From positions 48,442,287 to 48,506,286 of the forward strand of contig OZ010599.1 of the NCBI GenBank assembly GCA_963932145.1: a stretch of DNA of 64,000 nt, given 5' to 3'. This document shows positions 12,118-22,200 of the stretch, piece after piece (positions within the stretch are counted from its first letter, which is position 1; each line of letters begins with the position of its first letter). The stretch is from Acanthosepion lycidas. Lineage: Eukaryota; Mollusca; Cephalopoda; Sepiida; Sepiidae. The notes under the pieces are model-generated. The model searched no databases, had not been told where the DNA came from, and was given only the letters and a program-made list of their open reading frames with translations. The position numbers and the translations under genes were made by a program.

Positions 12118-13392
12118 TCATTGCTTTTCTCTGGCACTCCTTATTACTGGTTCCCATATTGTATTTATTTCTATGCTTGGTCGGCTCAGGAGATTTTTGT
12201 GGCCTAGCATATGTGCTGATTCCTTAAGTTTACGAATTTTCCAATGGTGTTCCCTGTCTATGATTTCAAGATGATCCCACAGGCGACGGTGATCTCCCTT
12301 CTCTCTCCATATGTGGTCAGCGACGCCTGATTTTTCTACTTCCCCTCGCGTTACAGCTTTCTGGTGTTCTTGAAGCCTTACCTTGAGGGGGCGGCCTGTC
12401 TCTCCTTTATATTCCTTTCCGCAGCTGCACGGGATAGCGTACACACAGTCTTTAGTCATGTTATCCTGTATGGAGGGTCTCACTCGAGAAAGATATCTGC
12501 GAAGTGTTGTCAAGCTCTTGAAGGTTGTCCTGATGTTATATGGACCGCAGATCCTTTGTATTTTCTCTGATAACCCCTTCACATAAGGCAGGCAGACAGT
12601 TTTCTGAGTGTTGTTGTCCTCCTCCTCCTCTTGTACCCGCCTATCCCAGTTTTTGGGGGCTGCTGCCATGTACCCAGGGTAGTTGTTACGTTGTAGGGTA
12701 CTACTTATATTGACCAATTCTTTATCTAACATCTCTCGGTCGCCACTTATGACTTTTGCTCGGTGTTGTAAGCAACGGACGATCCCTTTCTTTACGCTGT
12801 ATGGATGGTGGGGGTTGAAATTGAGGTACTGTCCGGTGAATGTTGGTTTACGGTATACGGATGTCTTGAATCCATGCTCTGTTCGAGATATTAGTACATC
12901 CAGGAATGGGAGTGTGTTGTTACTGTCTTTCTCCATTGTGAACTGTATCGAAGGTCTTATTGAGTTCACATGGTCCAGTAGAACCTGGACATCTTCCTGG
13001 TGTGGCCAGAGTATGAAGGTGTCATCTATGTACCTTAACCATATAGTAGGCTTTAGCGATATAGATTCTAATGCCATTTCTTCAAAGTATTCCATGTATA
13101 TATTCGCCATTGCTGGTGATAATGGCGAGCCCATTGCTAAGCCCTCATCCTGTCGATATATGTGTGATCCCATTCCGAAGTGTGTTGTTTGTGTACAGAA
13201 AGTCAACATCTCCATCAGATTATCTATAGGAATACTGGTTCATTCTTCTGGGGAAGAGTCAGAGGTCAATTTGTCTCTGACTACTGAGAGTGCCTCCTCC
13301 GTGGGTACCTTGGTGAACAAACTCACCACGTCCAAGCTCACCACCTGGTTGGATAGGATGGGAGCATCTTTGATTCTTTCCACGAAGTGGGC
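12118..13392 (-). pseudogene. Penelope-type reverse transcriptase with C-terminal GIY-YIG endonuclease (partial)
   Basis: The open part is 365 residues from the Met at 13215. The same frame continues upstream to 13392 through VSLDVVSLFTKVP (RT motif A) but is broken by a TGA at 13240-13242. In the 365-residue part: AMGSPLSPAMAN (motif B, about 27-38), RYIDDTF (catalytic motif C, 61-67), LPFLDV (101-106), YRKPTFTGQYL (120-130). A basic linker follows, then the GIY-YIG nuclease: VYAIPC (257-262), EYKGET (267-272), RLQEHQ (279-284), and a downstream region with EIIDRE. This domain pair is diagnostic for endonuclease-containing Penelope-like elements, which prime reverse transcription at nicked DNA. 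The missing RT N-terminus and the stop make it inactive. Confidence 0.9.
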
Positions 13393-13399
13393 GGACACA

Positions 13400-13466
13400 T
13401 GGCACAGTGGATAAAAGCGTTGGTTAGATCCAGTGACAGACCCAAAGAGTGTGAGTTCAATACCCG
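13400..13466 (+). promoter_or_regulatory. tRNA-like Pol III box A/box B pair inside Penelope terminal repeat
   Basis: TGGCACAGTGG at about 13400 matches the A-box consensus and GAGTTCAATACC starting 53 bp downstream resembles the B box. The same pair, more decayed, is present in the other arm (minus) and near 38905-38975. No acceptor or anticodon stem can be drawn, so it is not a tRNA gene; a tRNA-derived SINE head is more likely. Confidence 0.45.
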
Positions 13467-13598
13467 GTTAAGGCAGTAGAGAACTCTCAGAGGGAAAATT
13501 AGCAGGAGATAACTGACATCCATTAAACATGGCACATGGAACTAGAACAGTCTACCCCAGTTATCGAAATAAAGGGTTCAGTTCGAAATTCCAACCAT

Positions 13599-13640
13599 CT
13601 GAAGAAGGCCGGAGCGTACAACGGCCGAAACGTTGTGATA
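13599..13640 (+). ncRNA. Hammerhead-ribozyme-like core in Penelope terminal repeat
   Basis: CTGAAGA (consensus CUGANGA) is followed by GGCCGG...CGGCC arms that can pair as helix II and then GAAAC (consensus GAAA plus helix III). Hammerhead motifs are a known feature of Penelope-like elements. Deviations: one extra A between the core and helix II, and no clear NUH cleavage site with good helix I pairing. Similar segments occur at about 11751-11788 (minus) and 39114-39150 (plus, with AAAAC instead of GAAAC). It is probably a degenerate ribozyme; activity is unproven. Confidence 0.45.
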
Positions 13641-13679
13641 AATATGGCGACAAAGATAATGTAAATACTGTAAATTAGT

Positions 13680-14455
13680 TATATGCTGGCACATGCAAAA
13701 TCTTCAGAATTCGTTTATTGCAAGAAATATAAAAGAATTTTGCATCATAATAACGTAAAAATACCCGTACATGTTCAGAAAGTTCACCTGATTGAGCAAA
13801 ACCAATGTGATTTTTGGATTCAATACATCAAAATTATCATAAATCAGCAAAAAATAAACAATAACTTTGGTGTTGACCAGCGTAATAAAATTAAATAATA
13901 TTACTTAATAAAACAGATTTATTTCTTGCTTATAACTGTATTTTGATTGAATGCAACGTAATTCGACACAGTAAAGACTGAGACTAATAGTGGTCATATT
14001 TTGTAACACTATTTATTCGTTCGACTTAAACCTTTACCTTGAATGTTCGTATTTTTTGTTTATTTCGAAACTTCTTTCCTACATTGCAATCTCCACATTT
14101 TGTCGTGTGTCACAGAAATTCGTTTTTTGTTGTTAAATCTGCAACCCACTCATAGGAGTCATGATTAGAATTTGACAAAAAGCAAAAAAAAAAAAAAAAA
14201 TATTCGTCGGATAAAGCATATAGGGTTTTATTGGATTTTTTCACTTATGTAATAGCAAGTTTGTCTCGCGAGATCAATTACGACTGAGTAGAGAGTTTGA
14301 TACTCACTGATTCAGCTCCATACTTTCGACCTTGTGCCACATATAAGCTACGCTTAGTAAATCGCTACATAAGGTTTTATTTTCGAAGTGTGACCATTAT
14401 ACTAATTTATTATGAATTGGAGACTCCCCAATGTCATAGTTTTCTTCATATGACG

Positions 14456-14509
<54 letters not shown>

Positions 14510-15060
14510 TAGCTAATTAGTTTTATGGTCAGGCCGGCAAATTCATAATAAAAGGTCAGCTTACCATGTTTATTGCGCGATCTTATAATGTGTGCTGAAG
14601 AGAAACATTTATGTCTTTCCATATATCAACTCAACATTAATTTACCCGAACACATTGGACAGAATGACCGACATCACGCCAGTCTCTCTCTGCGGACATT
14701 GAATTCTCTTAGCGACGATGAGCTGTCCAGGTCGAAAAATATTTCAGTCCACATAATGATTAGATTGATATTAAGCACAGTAAAACAGGACGTTTTAGGT
14801 TCGAACCTTGGTTATCCAAGGTTGTTTTAAACTTCTTTCTTTTCAAAAACATTGCTTGTTTTGGACACGAGCATGTGGTGTTTGAATCAAATCCTGAAAT
14901 ATAGACTGAATTATGACACGGTATTGAAAGATAATTGCGACGAAAGTATAACGGACGTGGAGCGGGCAGATTATGAATGACTTGAAACTAAATGACTCGT
15001 TTTTTATTTGCATATTTTAACAACAATATTAGCAAATTAGTAATAGCGGTTTCTCGAACG
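13680..15060. other. Non-coding stretch with a (GA)n tract
   Basis: AT-rich with no gene signal. (GA)n occupies 14459-14506. Short ORFs here have no motifs. A tRNA B-box-like GGTTCGAACC at about 14799 has no matching A box or stems. Confidence 0.5.
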
Positions 15061-15146
15061 TTGTATGTGTCATCATCCAGTCAGTAGTTGCAGTTCGATC
15101 TGTTATTGTCTAGAAAGTAAGGGTACTGTAAGAATGGAAGGTTAGG

Positions 15147-15149
<3 letters not shown>

Positions 15150-15190
<41 letters not shown>

Positions 15191-15300
15191 GGAGGGGAGG
15201 GAAAGAAGAGAGAGACGGGAAAGAAAGTGAAAGAGAGAAACAGAAAGAGAGGCAACGGATACAAAGAATGAAAAGAAAAAATAGAGTAAAAGTGGAAAAT
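15150..15300. repeat. (GA)n and purine-rich stretch
   Basis: A pure (GA)n run at about 15151-15187 passes into an AG-only region to about 15300. The long Ser/Leu/Phe-rich ORFs read from its complement are simple-sequence artefacts. Confidence 0.9.
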
Positions 15301-15739
15301 AAAAGATGAAATAAATTGGGAGGAGAGTAACCAAAAAGAAAATAAACAACAAAAAAAAAAGACAATAAATAAATAAAAGACCCAGGGGGATATCGTGAAA
15401 TGGAGTTTGAGAAAAATATAATAATGGCCACAGCTAATAAAATAAAAGAAATACCAGAGCGACGCACACATAAAAATAAGTTAAGTAATAAAAAGGATCT
15501 AGAAAAAATGTAATAGGAAGAGGAGCGGAAAGAGAAATAAGAATTTTGCTAAAAAATGGCCAAGATAATAGAATAATTGGCAACATCAATAAAAACCACT
15601 GAAGAGTAACGCTGACTTCAGAAATCACTGGAAGTAACTGAATTTCTAGCAAGTGCTCCATGAATATGGTCATATGCCGAAATTAGAATTGGATAAAAAA
15701 TATCATGACGGAATATGTTATATTTAATTATAGACGCAA

Positions 15740-15829
15740 ACTCACACACACACATATATATGACATACAGACACAAACACACACACACGCGCGCGTGTGC
15801 GTATATATATATATATATATATATATACA
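15740..15829. repeat. Compound (CA)n-(TA)n microsatellite
   Basis: CACACA and TATATA runs separated by a short GCGCGCGTGTGC stretch. Confidence 0.9.
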
Positions 15830-15835
15830 GATTCA

Positions 15836-15880
15836 CAAGGATCGCTCCGAAAGTAATGTATCCTATTTATATTAGCGCTC
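15836..15880 (+). mobile_element. Possible mariner terminus
   Basis: GCTCCGAAAGTAATGTATCC followed by TATTTAT resembles the ends of some mariner elements (CCGAAAGTAATGNNTCC). No opposite end or transposase is found nearby, so this is a short remnant at best. Confidence 0.3.
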
Positions 15881-16870
15881 GACGTCAGAAACAGATGTTG
15901 ACAGTATTCCTGGGCAAACGTCACAGTTTCACTTAGGGTTGTATGCCTGTAATTTATTTCTAATCTTGGATTGTTTGTCCCTTCGTCATTGGTGCTGGTG
16001 GTAGGCGTCTCTTTGGATTGGCTTTGTCCACCTGATGGTCAGGGATCCAAAATCTTGAAGTAAGTCTTTAGAAGTTCATTCTATCATCAGTTGTGTTATA
16101 TTGGGGCTACTGCATTACAATTTTGTCAATGAGATTTGGACCATGAAGTAATTTTCAATGGGTCCTCTCGATGAATTTTATAGTTACGGCTATGTTAATG
16201 GCAATTAATCTAGGTAGGTTTTTTCATATACCAATTGAGGTTTTACTGTCTCGCTACCTCGGTTCCTCGTCTTCCATACCAAAACATTAGCAAAGATAAC
16301 AGTTATATATCCTACATATTCTCATAATATGTACTTTTTACTTTCTTACAACAACCTCAGTCAACAACCTTCTACATTGAGTGGCTCTTGAGCGTTGTTT
16401 GGGTGAACAATATAATAAATGTTAATAGAGGTTGACACTTCACATAATCCATAATTTTTTTGCCACGTTACATGTTATGTTTTATTACATTGGAAAAATG
16501 GTATCTAGTATACAATATGCAGTTGTACATCATTGAATTCCTCCGTGCGGAAGAAATTGCATTTATTAAGACTCATTGATATTTATTAAACCGAACAAGA
16601 GATGTGGACTCAGTTATGCGGTGGGAATTGCGTTTCAGTGTGTGTGTGTACGCACGCGCGAGTTTGTATACAGCAAAAAAAAAAAAAAAATGATCCTTGA
16701 CGAATGTATATCATATTATACGTTAAATATTTCATTTAATTTGTTGTTCTTAATGCTTTATCTCTTGATATTTATCGCTTTAACTACAAAGATTGCTTAC
16801 CTTAAAAGCGTTGTTCTTCAGAAAGACATTAATCAACCTTTTTGTGGGATGGGTGGAGAACACCATCTTT
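15881..16870. other. Non-coding stretch
   Basis: No gene or repeat boundary recognised apart from poly(A) at 16674-16690. Confidence 0.4.
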
Positions 16871-16897
16871 GTTATATATATATATATATATATATAT

Positions 16898-17020
16898 AAG
16901 TGGATATTGAAGTGAACAGCCAGGGGTGATAGTCCGTTTCATGCTAAACGCAATCGTCAGGTCATTGCGTTTAGCATGAAACAGACTGTTGTCTCTGGGT
17001 GTTGACTTCAACGTCCACTT
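16898..17020. mobile_element. Hairpin MITE-like inverted repeat (123 bp)
   Basis: Two arms of about 57 bp, starting AAGTGGATATTGAAGTGAAC and ending GTTGACTTCAACGTCCACTT, flank the 9-nt loop CGTCAGGTC. The inner 20 bp (TTTCATGCTAAACGCAAT and complement) pair perfectly; the outer parts have several mismatches. It abuts (TA)n on the left. Structure is seen directly; the element class is unassigned. Confidence 0.7.
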
Positions 17021-17159
17021 TTATATTTACATGCGCCCTATCCCTGATATTGAGCACTTTAACCCATAAATATAGCATACTTGAAAACTATATTTTACTA
17101 AATATATATATATATATATTCAAACTTCTACACTGCTCATACCATTTCATCTTAAACAC

Positions 17160-18030
17160 CAAAAAAAAAAAAAAAAACAAAACCAAAAAAAACGAACTCA
17201 CAAATCCATAAAAGCAAACAAACAAATATTTCTAACAAAAAATTATACAAAATTCTTAATCCTACCCTGTAACACTTCAACTAAATTCGCAAATGAATTA
17301 GTCATCCCTAATACGAGGATTGTTACAACCACCTCCAAAACTATCGGAGATATAATCAGGATGAAAAATATTTTTAAAAACAATTCAGATGTTGAAGTTT
17401 ATCAAATAAAATATCTACGGTGTAATAACATGTAACTTGAGGAGACTTCACGTGGGATAAAGACCTGCATCTAGAAACACAAAAGAGATTTGCTCTTGGA
17501 TTAACATTCAAATGATATCGTATTACCCCGCAACAACGGTTTAACCAATGCCAGCCTTATTAAAAAAGAACATAACTCTTTGAAGAGAAAATATTATGGA
17601 AATATATTTATAGTCACATAACCAACTATTAACGTACATTTAAAAATCTACATTGCATCACCATTTTTCTACAGATCCATTATTAATGAATCTAACTTAT
17701 CTCTTTCAAATACATAAAAATCAATATATATACAAAATACGCACGAGATATACTTTAATAAAAAATTGATCAAAACATCCTGCAGGATCTCACTAAATTT
17801 TACACACTTTAAAATCCAGAATGTTTTCTTACACTTATTTGAATATTATCTGTTATTTCATTACATGTGACACGTATCTAACCAATAAGAAATAGCTAGA
17901 CACAACGTAACATTAATCTGCGTCTTTTTGCTTTTATTATTTTTTATCATTTCTATCTTGAGCTTTTGACGAAGCTTTAAAAAAGGTGAATCATGTTGGA
18001 CTAAGATCTGTTTTATACTTGTTCTTCATC
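17160..18030. other. AT-rich non-coding stretch
   Basis: Begins with an A-rich tract (17160-17190). No coding or repeat structure recognised. Confidence 0.4.
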
Positions 18031-18033
18031 CTA

Positions 18034-18035
<2 letters not shown>

Positions 18036-18107
<72 letters not shown>
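18036..18107. repeat. (TA)n microsatellite
   Basis: About 36 uninterrupted TA units, abutting the LINE 3' fragment. Confidence 0.95.
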
Positions 18108-18742
18108 TCCAGGAGAGCCACACTTTGCACCTTCTTAGGCTAACGTTTTCCACAGGCATAATGTGGACCGACTACATAAAATCAGTTGCTTCGTCGACTG
18201 ATAGGAAAGTTGGTTCACTCTAACGATCCAGAAAAATGTTCTCATCAGAATCCATCTTTCACATTTATAAACACATCATTCGTCCGTGCATTGAATACCG
18301 CGGCTATATCTGCTTTGACAAATTCTAAAAAGGGTCTGTAATGTAATCGATCCTGACCTAGCAGCACCTTCTCACTGATGTAACATGACTTCTCTCTGTT
18401 TTAAATATTTTCATGGCAACTGTTTTTACGATTTTTTCCCCTTAGTTTCCTGCATGAAGTTAAACATGCTATTAGACTGGCAACCAAGTCTCGCCGTTTT
18501 ATTATTGAACTAGTTTAGATGGAACCGTCTCTTCTATTCTAACAGTTTCTTTTCCAGCACTTTCTTGCATCCCTGCCACCTACAATTTTCAAAAATTGAA
18601 ATGCAACGCCATCTTCTGTCTTCCTGAATCCTGTTTCTTTATTGTCCTTTCCTCACTTCTCCTCATTAATGTTTTCTCCTCTTTCGCTCACTGTAAACTC
18701 CTGCGTCCCAGTGACATTATCCCCTTGCTTGGGGGTGAAAGG
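18108..18742 (+). pseudogene. LINE 3' end (CR1/jockey-like ORF2 C-terminus)
   Basis: Plus-strand frames give LRLTFSTGIMWTDYIKSVA, HIYKHIIRPCIEYRGYI, a middle with stops, and a Leu/Ser/Pro-rich tail ending near CCCTTGCTTGGGGGTGAAAG. This is the post-RT region of a CR1/jockey-like LINE, where LGLTF..W..YI..IA and YK..IRP.MEY precede the C-terminus. The same region, with different decay, occurs at 41230-41890 and its last 100 bp at 61730-61850. Several stops: inactive. It is sandwiched between two (TA)n tracts. Confidence 0.6.
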
Positions 18743-18743
<1 letters not shown>

Positions 18744-18836
<93 letters not shown>

Positions 18837-18837
18837 A
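18744..18837. repeat. Compound (TA)n-(GA)n microsatellite
   Basis: About 33 TA units run directly into about 13 GA units. Confidence 0.95.
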
Positions 18838-19763
18838 GGAGATGTATATGAATTAAATTTAATCCTTTATAAATATTTTCTACTCTGAAGTTGATCGCAG
18901 TTTGAAAAATTACATTGAATTTCGCCATGTCTTTAGAACTAGTCATGGTTGAATAGGATCTGATCTGATATAGGGGCATTTAAATGTATAATTTTGACGT
19001 AACGTCATTTCTAATCAGGTCTCAGAGTTTATCATTTTTTTTTGTCTTCCACTAACTGCATTTTCTTTTAAAGAAATTACTCCACTTGGTATAGTTGATG
19101 TTTAATTTTGCATGATTGAACTAAGAGAGTCACCAAAGTTGCAAACATTTTCTTAGAACTTTGTGTGAAAGAATTATCCAGTATCAAATGATTCCCTTAA
19201 TTTTCATTTTCATTTCAGCATGCACACACAAAACGAAACGATCGTGTTAATCGATAGAGAACATGATTGGAAACGATTGAATAAAAGGAGCGGAATGGGA
19301 AATATTTGAGGCGTAGATCCAGCGATTTCCCGATAAATTCGCTCATTCCGTTTAAATACGACGAGTTCGTGGTGTTATTGTTTTTTCGTTAACTTGCCTT
19401 TTTTTTTTTTTTACTGCTTTTCATCAACATCAAAAAATTTCGAAAATTGTGTCCTTTGCCAATTACAATACAAATATTTTTCAACTTTCTTTCATAATAA
19501 ATTGCATATATTTAATTATTGCCTCTCACACTTTAAAAATTAGTGGATAATAGAATAACAGATATTCACATTTAATCTATAAAGATATGATTTATTTTAT
19601 CTAATCAGCGTTTGGGTTGAAATTATTTTTCTTGTATTCAACTGTAAATATCCTACAAAATAATTTACGAAAGGAACGTGGTCGAATTTCGTAGATGAAG
19701 AGTTGCCATTTTCATTAACTTTTTACTATTTTTTTCCTTCTAGCTATCAAATAGTTATTGAGA

Positions 19764-19767
<4 letters not shown>

Positions 19768-19826
<59 letters not shown>
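19768..19826. repeat. (TA)n microsatellite
   Basis: Pure TA run ending three bases before the unidentified repeat A. Confidence 0.95.
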
Positions 19827-19828
<2 letters not shown>

Positions 19829-20553
19829 CAGCATGGCCCGGCGTTGCCCGTGCTTGATTCAAAAATCGTACGACTCATACAGCAATCGCTATCACTTGAC
19901 TTAAAATATTTTTGCCCTTCCTTGCCTTTAAAGGAGTGCCCTTTGACGTGCTGATGTTGCTACATGCCTTACTTCTTGCCTATCTCACACTGCGAATTTT
20001 TTCTAAGCTCTATACTAAACATCTGTTACGAAAAAAGAACTAAACAAAATGAACGCAAAACGATCAGCTTTAAAAAAGGACTCGTAACTGGGAAAAATGA
20101 ATGAAAAAAGAATGTTAACAACAAATACTTTTTCACACCCAACCCAGTTCTGCGGAATCAGACTCAACATTGAGTTTAAGCAAGCGAATGAGCCAATTGG
20201 AGTAAAGTGCCATACAGATTTAAATTTTTCCCACTTGTGACGAATGCAGCTCTCGATTTTTTTGCATGCTAGCATGCTAGTTAACATTCGTGTCAGTCAG
20301 CTGTTGGCTCTCACGCTGGCCAATAGATTGTTCCTGCCTATTCGTGGCAGCCAGGTATTGGCTCTCACTCTGGCCAGTAGAAAATAGCCGCAAACTACAT
20401 GAAAACTGCCGTAGAAGCATGAAAAAATCGATTCTTTCCACTATCGATGGGAGTTGGGAAATGCAAAGTTGGTCTTGGCCTTCCCGCTAACTTGGAGCAT
20501 GTGCATATGTAAATTTTAGTGCATTCGTTACACCCCCCACACACACATCCTGC

Positions 20554-20562
<9 letters not shown>
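19829..20562 (+). repeat. Unidentified 0.75-kb interspersed repeat, copy A
   Basis: Starts CAGCATGGCCCGGCGTTGCC and ends CACACATCCTGCCTTTTATA. It is highly similar, in the same orientation, to 45032-45846. It lacks about 23 bp (AAATCCGTGAAAAATTGCGG...) that copy B has near its 3' end. A 66-codon plus ORF (20290-20490, MSVSCWLSRWPIDCSC...) and a minus ORF (20287-20015) are kept open in both copies. No TSD or terminal repeats are obvious; the 3' end merges with simple repeats, as in some RTE-type LINEs or SINE-like elements. Confidence 0.75.

Positions 20563-20633
<71 letters not shown>
20558..20633. repeat. Compound (TA)n-(GA)n microsatellite
   Basis: TA run followed by about 24 GA units, at the 3' end of repeat A. 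Confidence 0.95.
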
Positions 20634-20636
<3 letters not shown>

Positions 20637-20639
20637 GAA

Positions 20640-21610
20640 ATAGAGATAGAGATATAGAGAGAAAATAGGTTGAGGTTTTCACTTGATAAATTAGTGATTC
20701 ACTAACAATTTAACACAGCTTAAAATAGTACACACTCTTGAAGTTTAGGTTCAAAAACTTTCACTTCCATATGGTTTGGAAGAAATGTCTAAATATTGTC
20801 TTTGAAATTTGCTTAAATACTGCGAATTAATAATTGTGTTGTATTTTTTAAAAAGTGCAGTTTGCAACTGTAGACCAGCAGGTTAGTTTAGTATGTCATT
20901 TTATACCAATATTGATCAAATCTGTTTTGGATTCGTTCTGTTTTATATCCAGAATTCGTAATAGTTATTTTTTATAAACGTTCTAGCTAGTATAGTCTAG
21001 TGGGGGGAATAATATTTCAACAAAAGTTTAGACACTGGGATGAGTTTCTCAAGATGGAGGAATCAAAATTAATTCAAGTTGGATTTTCTTATAGATTGAG
21101 ACAAAAAAGTAAAAAAAAAGTAAAAAACAAAAAATAAAATATTTTTTTCCAGTAGAGATTAAAAATATCTAATGTATGTTTGTTGAGTTGATGACTATGA
21201 CTGAATTATTTTATATGAATGCAATTAAATCTAAAACAACCATGCTTGTCGTTTTACGAACTTCTCGGCAAAAAAAATCTTTTCAAAATAAAGTCTGATG
21301 TGATCAGATTTGGAACGTGGATCGAGCTGAGAACGGTTTATCACTCCATTATAATTTCCTCTTTCGATAAACACGAAAATAAAATCTTTATATATATTGT
21401 TATATTTTCTCAGCAACATTGGAATGATTATGTATTAAAAAACAAAGAAGACATGATATGGTTTTGCATTTTCCTCGATGAGATCGAAAAAATGAATTAA
21501 AATTACATTCATCCATTGTGGATTACAAACAAGTAAAATTAAATGAAAAGGATTTCTATGAAGCGGTCATTTATTATTTGAGCTCTGAAAGCAGCAAGTG
21601 ACAAACAAAA
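20640..21610. other. AT-rich non-coding stretch
   Basis: No supported feature. The 93-residue plus ORF (21219-21500) has AT-driven composition and no motif. Confidence 0.4.
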
Positions 21611-21616
21611 AATTAA

Positions 21617-21850
21617 CATCCCTACATGCAAGCCGTTAATGGACCGCTGGCGGGTCACCGATGGCAACGCCAGCGGTCTTCTAGTAGCAGCCGAAGGCAG
21701 GTCACAGGCGGGCCAACGGTAGGCCTCTAGCGGCTCGCCAATGGTAACATTGCCGAGACGAACACGCTGGCAGTCCGACAGCGGACCACCAGCGGTAAAC
21801 ACTAGTGGCATGCCACACAGTGGCAGATTGGTGGCTTGCGTGTAGGGATG
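21617..21850. mobile_element. GC-rich MITE with 18-bp terminal inverted repeats
   Basis: The ends are CATCCCTACATGCAAGCC and GGCTTGCGTGTAGGGATG (17 of 18 complementary; pairing extends by AA/TT outward). The 234-bp interior is strikingly GC-rich for this window and contains several degenerate copies of a 10-12 bp GGCCNACCGxTGGC-type word in both orientations (for example GACCGCTGGCG, GCCAGCGGTC). No transposase. No clean target duplication identified, so the superfamily (hAT-like?) is open. Confidence 0.7.
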
Positions 21851-22039
21851 TTTGCGAATTGTTTTTTTTTAATAAGCAGAAGAGAATTGAATAATGCAGG
21901 AAATACAGTCGAGATGTAAAGGAAGGCAAATAATCTCAATGTAAATCTTATGTAATGAAAATTTTGACAATCATTTTTTTCTATCAGTCTGACTCTATCA
22001 ATGAACGTAGCCTGGTCAGTACCTAGATGGGGGATCGAT

Positions 22040-22200
22040 TAAGAATGCTGGGTGCTGTAAGCATGGATGTGCAGCTAGTGTAATGGATAATGGCATAGAA
22101 TTGTTAATCTGAGGGTGCATATATTCGCTTAAACGCAAATACCGTTGGGAAAGGTATGAATTCATTTCTTCTTTGCCGAGCTATGGATTAATTAGTAAGA
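22040..22200 (+). repeat. tRNA-SINE fragment, copy 1 (decayed)
   Basis: GTGCAGCTAGTGTAATGGAT is A-box-like. It is followed by AAATACCGTTGGGAAAGGTA and TGAATTCATTTCTTC, which align with 60930-60970 and 52360-52400. The B box is eroded. Confidence 0.5.

Larger units (their letters stand above)
13393..13657 (+). repeat. Penelope terminal repeat, right arm
   Basis: In plus orientation: ACACATGGCACAGTGGATAA at about 13395 (fits the Pol III A box TGGCNNAGTGG), GAGTTCAATACC at 13453-13464 (close to the B box GGTTCGANTCC), AATAAA near 13568, and CTGAAGA ... GAAAC at 13599-13631. It is inverted relative to the other arm, so the two would form a long hairpin. Confidence 0.85.
11668..13670 (-). mobile_element. 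Penelope-like element, 5'-truncated, with inverted terminal repeats
   Basis: The minus-strand RT/GIY-YIG frame is bracketed by two about 260-bp arms in inverted orientation (11728-11982 and 13393-13657), an arrangement known for Penelope-like retroelements. The left side extends to about 11668 with two copies of a TATTTCGGAGATGA unit that recurs at the end of the second Penelope fragment (39200-39346). RT sequence begins directly next to the right arm at motif A, so the N-terminal half of the protein is missing. A roughly 43-bp tandem duplication (CTCATATTGCAA...) lies between the ORF stop and the left arm. Confidence 0.85.

Noticed and set aside
12683..13414. 243-residue plus-strand ORF
   Set aside because: Antisense shadow of the Penelope RT frame, which has all the RT and GIY-YIG motifs.
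14753..14825. Possible tRNA gene from GGTTCGAACC
   Set aside because: No A box at the right distance and no cloverleaf stems.
18653..18979. ORF of 108 residues with Ile-Tyr and Leu-Ser runs
   Set aside because: It translates a (TA)n-(GA)n tract; the same happens at 15081-15467, 30558-30949, 31379-31669, 37888-38242 and 61732-62005.
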